Of a DNA stretch of 19,573 bases, positions 14,616-19,573 are shown one piece after another (the stretch's first letter is position 1; every line of letters starts with the position of its first letter). This stretch comes from CAZVWH01 sp964631175. GTDB taxonomy: Bacteria; Planctomycetota; Phycisphaerae; Sedimentisphaerales; Anaerobacaceae. Position numbers and translations under genes: made by a program. Location of the stretch: positions 1 through 19,573 of the forward strand of contig CAZVWH010000054.1 of assembly GCA_964631175.1 (NCBI GenBank), written 5' to 3'. The notes beneath the pieces were generated by a model, which did not search any database, had not been told where the DNA came from, and saw nothing but the letters and a program-made list of their open reading frames with translations.

Positions 14616-14624
14616 GAGGAAACG
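14616..14624 (+). promoter_or_regulatory. TPR-gene ribosome binding site within the duplicated target
   Basis: GAGGAAACG is the right copy of the apparent target duplication. Its GAGGA lies 9 nt before ATG 14630, so it also serves as Shine-Dalgarno sequence. The insertion therefore left the downstream gene with an intact ribosome binding site. Confidence 0.6.
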
Positions 14625-14629
14625 ATGTT

Positions 14630-15250
14630 ATGATACAAGAAGATGGCTTTGAGCAGGAGGATTTTGGCAACAATTATGAAGATTTACAGCAGCTCGGTGA
14701 TTGTTATACCTCTGTCGGTGACTATAGTAATGCCCGGCACTGCTATGAAAGGGCGGCGTCGTTAGGACCCGATGAGCCGGGCCCATACGTGGGGCTGGGG
14801 GTAGTAGCTCTGCAGAACAATCTGCTTGAGGATGCAGAGATAGCTTTTCGGGTTGCCTGTCGGCTGGACTCTAATTGCGCCAAAGCACATACCGGTTTAG
14901 CTATGGTCTCTCAACAAAGGCAAGAGTACGGTCAAGCATTCGAACGATATATGAGGAGCCTTGAGCTGGATAGTGACAACATAACCGCACTTTTAGGATT
15001 GTTCCAGACGTCCTGCCGGATGGGCTCATTCGCAAAGATTATCTATTATTTACAGATTTACCTGGATATGCACCCGGGTGACACCGCCGTTATGTTCTCT
15101 CTGGCGGCACTTTATATGAAAGACAGCCGATTTGAAAAAGCCCAAAAAATGCTGATGGACATTTTAGCTTTAGACCCGGTTAATCGAGATGCAGCTAATC
15201 TTCTTGAAGAGATAGAACACAATTTAGCGCATGTCCCGCACCAATTTTGA
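14630..15250 (+). CDS. TPR protein encoded between flgL and fliD
   Basis: A 206-residue protein made almost entirely of five tetratricopeptide units with clean 34-residue periodicity (about 17-50, 51-84, 85-118, 119-152, 153-186). The TPR pattern is clear in LGDCYTSVGDYSNARHCYERAASLGPDEP and LAALYMKDSRFEKAQKMLMDILALDPVN. There is no signal peptide or transmembrane segment, so it is probably cytosolic. TPR proteins bind other proteins, and the position between junction-protein and cap genes suggests a partner in export or assembly of late flagellar proteins. That function is inference. In many flagellar clusters fliW and csrA lie after flgL; neither is present here. GAGGA 9 nt before the ATG is the ribosome binding site. 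Confidence 0.8.
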   Translation: MIQEDGFEQEDFGNNYEDLQQLGDCYTSVGDYSNARHCYERAASLGPDEPGPYVGLGVVALQNNLLEDAEIAFRVACRLDSNCAKAHTGLAMVSQQRQEYGQAFERYMRSLELDSDNITALLGLFQTSCRMGSFAKIIYYLQIYLDMHPGDTAVMFSLAALYMKDSRFEKAQKMLMDILALDPVNRDAANLLEEIEHNLAHVPHQF

Positions 15251-15354
15251 GAAAGGTCGCAGTGTTTCTCACCATTATATTTTAGATGCATGTCTTTCGA
15301 GCCGGCTCAGGACGGATAAAAAAAATTGGCGCGGGAATAAGGAGATAAGACCCG

Positions 15355-15693
15355 GTGAAAGTCCGCAATGCCGATATAATTCCGGATGAAAAGACCTATC
15401 TTTTAGATGAGCTTCAGAGCTTATTAGAAGAGCAAATAAGGCTGACACATCGGGGCAATTTACCCAATAATCATTTTGAGCTCTTGAGCAGAAAGGCTGT
15501 CTTAATTGTGGAAAAAATAAAGCAGGCAAAAATTCTCCAAAGGCCTGAATTTGAAAATCGGCGAAAGCATTTGCAGAAATTGTACCAACAGTTGAGCTTG
15601 ATTATTGCAGCTCAGAAAGCAGATATCACTGAAAGAATAAGCCGAGTCCGTAAGGCGAAGAAAACCATGAGGGCATATCGTAATTATATTTGA
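15355..15693 (+). CDS. Small helical protein upstream of fliD, possible FliT-like chaperone
   Basis: A 112-residue protein starting at GTG 15355, with AAGGAG (15339-15344) 10 nt upstream. It is predicted almost all helical, with heptad-like stretches at about 12-60 and 62-108 (LLDELQSLLEEQIRLTHRG ... LSRKAVLIVEKIKQAKIL ... LQKLYQQLSLIIAAQKADITERI) and a basic C-terminus (SRVRKAKKTMRAYRN). Length, helix content and position before fliD all match FliT, the FliD export chaperone, but sequence identity with FliT could not be recognised. A FlgN-family paralogue or other late-substrate chaperone is also possible. About 100 bp of unexplained sequence separates it from the TPR gene. Confidence 0.6.
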   Translation: MKVRNADIIPDEKTYLLDELQSLLEEQIRLTHRGNLPNNHFELLSRKAVLIVEKIKQAKILQRPEFENRRKHLQKLYQQLSLIIAAQKADITERISRVRKAKKTMRAYRNYI

Positions 15694-15703
15694 TTGCAAA
15701 AAG

Positions 15704-15742
15704 AGGTAAATGGTTATTGGTTAAATGGTGATTAGTTAAATA
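15704..15742. repeat. Left arm of TTGG/TTAAATGG-type repeat
   Basis: A tract of GGTAAATGG, TTATTGG, TTAAATGGTG, ATTAG, TTAAATAG words. Complementary words (CCAATCATCAATTAC, CCAATTACC) occupy 15908-15960 on the other side of the element. An inverted copy lies at 18447-18474 after fliD. Confidence 0.6.
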
Positions 15743-15764
15743 GCATGTTCAATCACCGATCACC

Positions 15765-15907
15765 ATGCTCTGTTGAAAAGGGGCCGGGTCATTTCGACCG
15801 AAGCGTCCCCAAGGGACGCGAAGTGGAGAAATCTGTTAAAAAATAGATTTCTCGATTCGCCTTTCGGCTCGCTCGAAATGACAGTTATGGTGTTTTCACC
15901 AGAGCAT
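15765..15907. mobile_element. Second MITE-like inverted-repeat element
   Basis: The ends ATGCTCTGTTGAAAA (15765-15779) and TTTTCACCAGAGCAT (15893-15907) are 15-bp inverted repeats with one mismatch. Inside, GTCATTTCGA (15788-15797) pairs with TCGAAATGAC (15873-15882) and GAGAAATCT (15826-15834) with AGATTTCTC (15845-15853). A GCGTCCC/GGGACGC hairpin sits at 15803-15819. The architecture parallels the element at 14478-14615 (GTCATT start, AATCT centre). There is no coding capacity, and no target duplication was recognised. Confidence 0.65.
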
Positions 15908-15960
15908 AATTACCAGTTACCAATCATCAATTACTAATCATCAATTACCAATTACCAATT
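15908..15960. repeat. Right arm of short-word repeat (CCAATTACC type)
   Basis: Degenerate tandem words (TTACCAG, TTACCAATCATCAA, TTACTAATCATCAA, TTACCAA, TTACCAA) fill the segment. They are complementary in style to 15704-15742. Unit lengths vary, so it is neither CRISPR nor an exact tandem repeat. Confidence 0.65.
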
Positions 15961-15969
15961 GACTTTAAT

Positions 15970-15996
15970 TTAAGCGACGGCGTTTTTAGACGATAA
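15970..15996 (+). promoter_or_regulatory. Possible sigma-28 (FliA-type) promoter of fliD
   Basis: GACGATAA (15989-15996) differs by one base from the sigma-28 -10 element GCCGATAA. TTAA lies 15 nt upstream, approximating the TAAA-N15 arrangement. fliD is a late gene in many species, which fits. The -35 is weak, so this is tentative. Confidence 0.4.
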
Positions 15997-16065
15997 TAGA
16001 TTTTTAGAGTAATGCCGTTCAAAGACCTGTGAACTATGTATATAAAGCAATAGAAAGGCGAATAC

Positions 16066-18429
16066 ATGTCGGATTTGCGGCTTCCTGGTATTTTAACAGG
16101 GATTGATACAAATACGCTAATCGCTCAGCTAATGGCTGTCGAACGACGTACACTTAATGTGTACGAGCAGCGCAAAAGTCTTTGGGAGGAGAAAAAAGAA
16201 GCTCTGAGCACTTTGGAAACTAACTTACAGTCCTTGAGAAGATCGGTTGCAGCTCTCTCCGAGGCTCAAGAATTACGTGCTTTTACTATCGCGTCTAGTG
16301 ACAGCGATGTATTAACTGCTGAGGCGTCCAACAGCGCTTTTGAAGGTAATCATACGGTAGTAATTAACCAGTTAGCTACTGCCGCGCGGTGGGTTCACAC
16401 AAGCGGACTCGAATATACCGAGGATTACGTTGAAGACGGCACCTTTATTTACTCCTACAACAATAAGGAAGCAATAATAACAACTACCGAGACTACAACG
16501 TTGCAAGATCTGGTTGGTCTAATCAATAATGATGCGAATAATCCAGGCGTGACTGCAAGTCTCTTATATTATAATGGTACTTATCATCTGGTAATGAACG
16601 GCAATGACGCCGGTTCTGATTATCAAATCTCCATTAACTCAAGTAATACGGAACTATTGGAGGCTGATTCGGCTTTTACTATTGATTCCGACAGAGCTAC
16701 ACTTAGCACTAAAATTACAATGCTCGACCAGTTCACCGGCACTCTTGGAGATAGCGATGGCGCAACTATACGAATAAATGGAACCGACCATTATGGCAAT
16801 ACGATAACTCAGGCGGAAGTTAATGTCACAAGCAATACCAAGCTTAGCCATCTTGTTGCAGAAATTGAAGACGCTTTCGATGGGAATGTTAAAGCTACAT
16901 TGGAGAACGGCGAGATTGTTGTGACTGATAAGGCTCATGGTGCGAGCAGTTTTTCGATAACTTTTGAATACGACCCCGGCTCAGGTTCAACATCGCTGAC
17001 ATTGCCTAATATGGCTGTTTCAACAGCAGGCGGCAGTACAACAGCCGACCTCTCAGGTTTTACACAATCAGATTTTATTCAAACTCAATCAGCTCAGGAC
17101 TCACAGATTCAGGTTGATAGTTTTCCGGAGATAGCTTCAGCAGTATCCGAGGTGCAAACCATGAGCCGTGACCCTCTTGCGGATAGCGGTTATTACTATC
17201 TAACTAATGAAGGGCAGACAACAGGACAAATTCAATATGACGCCTCTCCTTCTGAGATACAAGCCGCACTTGAAGAATTATCAACTGTTAATGCTGGTGA
17301 TATAACGGTGGCAGGAGGTGATGAAGGTTTAAAGGATGGTGACGTAACATTTACATTTAGCACCGCCTTAGGTGATGTTAGTATGATTATGGTTGATGGG
17401 AGCAACCTTGGTCCGGGTACTTCAGCCGTTACAGTCGCGGGAACAACGAAAGGTATCCCCGCTTACATTAACAGAAGCTCTAATACAGTTAACGATGTTA
17501 TTGGCGGTGTTACATTACATTTGCACGATACAACTGAGACTGGAGAGGAGATAACCCTGACCAGAGATATCGGTTCGGTCAAAACAAAACTGAATTCTGT
17601 GGTTAATGCTTATAACGCCGCTGTGGCATATATACAGGAAAGGACGTCATACAATAATGATTCAAAGACGGCCGGTGTGTTAATGGGAGACTACACCGTT
17701 TCAAACATCATAAGTCAGCTTCGCACGCCACTTACAGGTCAGACCAGCGGATTTATCGAGGATGTCGATGCCTTTCTAACTCCCGGCCATATCGGTCTCG
17801 AGCTTGATAGAGATGGACAGTTGAGCCTGGACACAAATGTTTTTGATGAAGCGATAGCCCAGGACTATATGGATGTTCTTGCTATAATCGGAGCCGACAA
17901 GACCGGCAGCAGTGACAGCAATACAATCGAGTTTTACACCGCCAGCAGCGATTACACCACAGCAGGTACTTATGATATTGAGGTAGAGATAAGTAGCGGA
18001 GCAATAAGTAGCGCCAAAATCAAACTTTCAACTGAATCCACATACCGTGATGCGACCTATAGCAATAATATTGTCACCGGCAACTCTACCTTCAATGACA
18101 ATGGCGATCCCGTATACCCAGAGAACGGCCTTCAGTTAAGCGTTGATTTAAGCCATGATGGAACTTTCACAGCGACGGTCAGAGTAAAACAGGGCTTTGC
18201 CGGTACAATTGAAGACGCTCTGGACCGAGTGCTTAAGGTAACGACCGGCCCGCTCAAAATCGATCAGAAATATGTTGACCAAACTATAGAGAATTTGAAG
18301 GATAAAATTGATCTTGAAAATTATCGGCTGACTCAAAGAGAAGCCAGGTTGGTAAAACGCTTTGCTCGTTTAGAGAAAACTTTAGCTTTGCTGCAGAGCC
18401 AGATGCTTTCCTTAGGTTTTAGTGATTGA
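16066..18429 (+). CDS. fliD: Filament cap protein FliD (HAP2), enlarged
   Basis: A 787-residue FliD that caps the filament and folds incoming flagellin. The N-terminal domain is clear (LPGILTGIDTNTLIAQLMAVERRTLNVYEQRKSLWEEKKEALSTLETNLQSLR, 6-58), as is ASNSAFEGNHTVVINQLATAARWVH at 87-111. The C-terminal domain includes RSSNTVNDVIGGVTLHL at 470-486, VKTKLNSVVNAYNAAVAYIQERT at 505-527, VKQGFAGTIEDALDRVL at 707-723, and a coiled-coil tail RLTQREARLVKRFARLEKTLALLQSQMLSLGF. It is well above the roughly 460 residues of enteric FliD. Three additions are visible: an FlgE-like module at 218-320, an insert at 352-465 that splits the core, and a beta-rich section at 620-710. AAAGG 9 nt before the ATG is the ribosome binding site. 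Inverted repeats flank the gene. Confidence 0.94.
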   Translation: MSDLRLPGILTGIDTNTLIAQLMAVERRTLNVYEQRKSLWEEKKEALSTLETNLQSLRRSVAALSEAQELRAFTIASSDSDVLTAEASNSAFEGNHTVVINQLATAARWVHTSGLEYTEDYVEDGTFIYSYNNKEAIITTTETTTLQDLVGLINNDANNPGVTASLLYYNGTYHLVMNGNDAGSDYQISINSSNTELLEADSAFTIDSDRATLSTKITMLDQFTGTLGDSDGATIRINGTDHYGNTITQAEVNVTSNTKLSHLVAEIEDAFDGNVKATLENGEIVVTDKAHGASSFSITFEYDPGSGSTSLTLPNMAVSTAGGSTTADLSGFTQSDFIQTQSAQDSQIQVDSFPEIASAVSEVQTMSRDPLADSGYYYLTNEGQTTGQIQYDASPSEIQAALEELSTVNAGDITVAGGDEGLKDGDVTFTFSTALGDVSMIMVDGSNLGPGTSAVTVAGTTKGIPAYINRSSNTVNDVIGGVTLHLHDTTETGEEITLTRDIGSVKTKLNSVVNAYNAAVAYIQERTSYNNDSKTAGVLMGDYTVSNIISQLRTPLTGQTSGFIEDVDAFLTPGHIGLELDRDGQLSLDTNVFDEAIAQDYMDVLAIIGADKTGSSDSNTIEFYTASSDYTTAGTYDIEVEISSGAISSAKIKLSTESTYRDATYSNNIVTGNSTFNDNGDPVYPENGLQLSVDLSHDGTFTATVRVKQGFAGTIEDALDRVLKVTTGPLKIDQKYVDQTIENLKDKIDLENYRLTQREARLVKRFARLEKTLALLQSQMLSLGFSD
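16717..17025 (+). other. FliD segment encoding the module shared with FlgE
   Basis: This encodes FliD residues 218-320. Matching landmarks with FlgE 211-318 are LDQFTG/LDQFSG, ATIRINGTDHYGNT/GTITISGYNPDGT, TKLSHLVAEIEDAF/TTLGDFITHLNDNV, ENGEIVVTD/LNGKIRVTD and SLTLP/SLTMP. Both copies are inserts relative to enteric homologues. Confidence 0.6.
17119..17460 (+). other. FliD segment encoding a surface-protein-like insert
   Basis: This encodes residues 352-465. FliD usually runs directly from an I-x-VD block (here IQVD, 348-351) into a RSSNT-x-x-DVI-x-GVTL block (here from 470). The insert carries YYYLTNEGQTTGQIQYDASPSEIQAALEEL ... GDITVAGG ... GDVTFTFSTALGDVSMIMVDGSNL. This resembles repeats with QTT-x-x-I-x-Y-x-A-x-x-x-x-I/VQ-x-ALE-x-L found in very large bacterial surface proteins. 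Confidence 0.55.
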
Positions 18430-18446
18430 TAATTGTGGATAGTAAC

Positions 18447-18474
18447 TATTTAACCAGTCACCAATTACCATTTA
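18447..18474. repeat. Inverted copy of the short-word repeat at the fliD/flhB junction
   Basis: On the minus strand it reads TAAATGG, TAATTGG, TGACTGG, TTAAATA, closely matching 15707-15741. It supplies the last three codons (I-K-W) and the TAA stop (18465-18467) of flhB. It also fills most of the 35-bp gap between the convergent fliD and flhB genes. No terminator hairpin is seen here. Confidence 0.65.
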
Positions 18475-19544
18475 ATGTTTCTTTTTCTCTGCCGCAATCG
18501 GTAAATCATAGCCAACACCTGTGCTACTGCTATGTATAGAGTTTCTGGAATAGGATTACCTGGCTCAACAGTGGAATATATTGTTCTTGCCAGCTCCGGC
18601 TTTCTAACTATAGCAACTCCGTACGACCGCCCAATTGATATGATTTTTTCCGCCAAATAATCTGCTCCTTTTGCCAACAGAACAGGCGCTTCCATTGCCT
18701 TGGACTCGTAACGTAATGCCACAGCTACGTGTGTTGGGTTGACAAGAATCACATCAGCTTTGGGCACTTCCTGCAGGAAACGTTTCGTGGACATCTGGAG
18801 TTGGATTCTACGAATCCGAGACTTGACCTCAGGTGAACCTTCTATATCCTTGCGCTCCTGTTTTACTTCCTGACGCGTCATCTTTAGTTCCTGCAAGTAT
18901 TTCCATTTCTGATAAAAAGCATCGGCGAGACCAATTGCAAGAAGCACAATGCCAATGCGTAAACCTAATCCAAATATTATCTTGGCGATAGCAACGATTA
19001 TCTGGCCGGTCCCACTCCATCTAAGTGCGGCAAATATGTCAAACCTGCTTCGAATATACAGCCAGGCAACGATGGAAACAAAAAACAGTTTTGCGATAGA
19101 TACGGCTAAGTGTACCAAAGAGCGAGTGTTTATCAGTTTTTGCAATCCAGTCACCGGATTTATCGCATCGAATTTCAGTTCTATAGCAGACGGTGCGAAA
19201 TTAAAGCCACCAATAACAACACCGGTTAGAACAGACGCCGCAACAAGTGCCATGAGAATAGGGCTGATAATTAGAATTGAATCAACTATTTTGTCATTGA
19301 AAAAGTGAAGGAATGTCCTGCTATCAGCGAAAATGTTAGTTTGTCCAGAGAGGCCAAGTTTGGTTTTCAAGACGAACCATTCCAGCAGACTCGGTGCCAA
19401 CAGGGCAATCATCAATACCAAAGCCATAAGCGTCGCGACTGATGCCAGTTCTTGGCTTTGTGGTATTCGGCCTTTCTGTTTGGCTTTTTTTAGCCTCCTC
19501 GGCGTCGGCTGTTCTGTCTTTTCTGCAGCGGGCTTGTCGGGCAT
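18465..19544 (-). CDS. flhB: Flagellar type III export switch protein FlhB
   Basis: A 359-residue inner-membrane component of the export gate that switches secretion from rod/hook to filament substrates. The N-terminal signature is EKTEQPTPRRLKKAKQKGRIPQSQEL at 8-33. Four hydrophobic segments lie at about 34-56, 88-113, 142-166 and 183-208, with GGFNFAPSAIELKFDAINPVTGLQKL at 112-137. A cytosolic domain follows with the autocleavage motif NPTH at 269-272 in VILVNPTHVAVALRY. KPELARTIYSTVEPGNPIPETLYIAVAQVLAMIYRLR at 315-351 completes the family pattern. Only a weak AGG precedes the ATG at 19544. It is convergent with fliD, so it probably belongs to a separate export-gene operon starting beyond the right edge. 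Its stop lies in a dispersed repeat. Confidence 0.96.
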   Translation of the reverse strand: MPDKPAAEKTEQPTPRRLKKAKQKGRIPQSQELASVATLMALVLMIALLAPSLLEWFVLKTKLGLSGQTNIFADSRTFLHFFNDKIVDSILIISPILMALVAASVLTGVVIGGFNFAPSAIELKFDAINPVTGLQKLINTRSLVHLAVSIAKLFFVSIVAWLYIRSRFDIFAALRWSGTGQIIVAIAKIIFGLGLRIGIVLLAIGLADAFYQKWKYLQELKMTRQEVKQERKDIEGSPEVKSRIRRIQLQMSTKRFLQEVPKADVILVNPTHVAVALRYESKAMEAPVLLAKGADYLAEKIISIGRSYGVAIVRKPELARTIYSTVEPGNPIPETLYIAVAQVLAMIYRLRQRKRNIKW

Positions 19545-19573
19545 ACTCTGTACCTGTCAAGAAGTCAGAAGAC

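Larger units (their letters stand above)
15694..16065. other. Repeat-rich intergenic region upstream of fliD
   Basis: The 372-bp gap contains no gene. From the outside in it holds arms built from GGTAAATGG / CCAATTACC-type words (15704-15742 and 15908-15960), a short stem AGCATG/CATGCT (15742-15747 / 15764-15769), and a small inverted-repeat element (15765-15907). A possible sigma-28 promoter lies at 15970-15996. The last 70 bp before fliD are AT-rich leader. Confidence 0.7.

Noticed and set aside
15908..15960. CRISPR-like array
   Set aside because: The words are only 7-14 bp, irregular and without unique spacers, and there are no cas genes nearby.

Overview
The window is a nearly complete flagellar hook/rod/ring/cap gene cluster. 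One sigma-54 activator gene reads leftward at the left end, fourteen genes read rightward through the middle, and a flagellar export gene (flhB) reads leftward at the right end. P-ring, L-ring and P-ring-chaperone genes (flgI, flgH, flgA) show a diderm (Gram-negative type) flagellum. The moderate G+C content, the abundance of small dispersed palindromic repeats, and the planctomycete-style inserted modules in FlgE, FlgK and FliD suggest a Planctomycetota (Phycisphaerae-like) genome. That placement rests on recall of family style, not on a search.

Layout. 2-1525 (-): NtrC/FleQ-like sigma-54 activator. 1526-2171: 646-bp divergent intergenic region with an excellent -24/-12 sigma-54 promoter (2048-2063) facing the hook operon. 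2172-8256 (+): flgD, flgE, a membrane PilZ-like protein, flgF, flgG, flgA, packed with ATGA overlaps or short gaps. 8375-11202 (+): flgH, flgI, flgJ (rod-binding domain only), flgN. 11270-14447 (+): flgK and flgL, the hook-filament junction. 14478-14615: a small inverted-repeat element with a 9-bp apparent target duplication. 14630-15693 (+): a five-repeat TPR protein and a small FliT-like helical protein. 15694-16065: a nest of inverted repeats around a second small element, ending in a possible sigma-28 promoter. 16066-18429 (+): fliD, the filament cap. 18465-19544 (-): flhB, convergent with fliD.

How the genes work together. The activator with sigma-54 probably switches on the hook operon. 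FlgD caps and builds the FlgE hook on the FlgF/FlgG rod. FlgA delivers FlgI to the P-ring and FlgH forms the L-ring. FlgJ is the rod cap and FlgN chaperones FlgK/FlgL. FliD caps the filament, possibly with the FliT-like protein as its chaperone. FlhB is the export-gate component that switches substrate class. The membrane PilZ-like protein inside the hook operon could link c-di-GMP to the motor.

Most interesting features: (1) a GC-rich palindrome, TCCGCC-NN-GGCGGA, embedded in frame in three different flagellar genes, with a variant in a fourth, and read in different frames; (2) an insert of about 110 residues that splits the FliD core and resembles repeats of large surface proteins; (3) a related module shared by FlgE and FliD; (4) a MITE-like element whose duplicated target contains the downstream gene's ribosome binding site; (5) a 7-bp tandem repeat in the 5' part of flgJ; (6) an FlgH with no cysteine, so it cannot be a lipoprotein.
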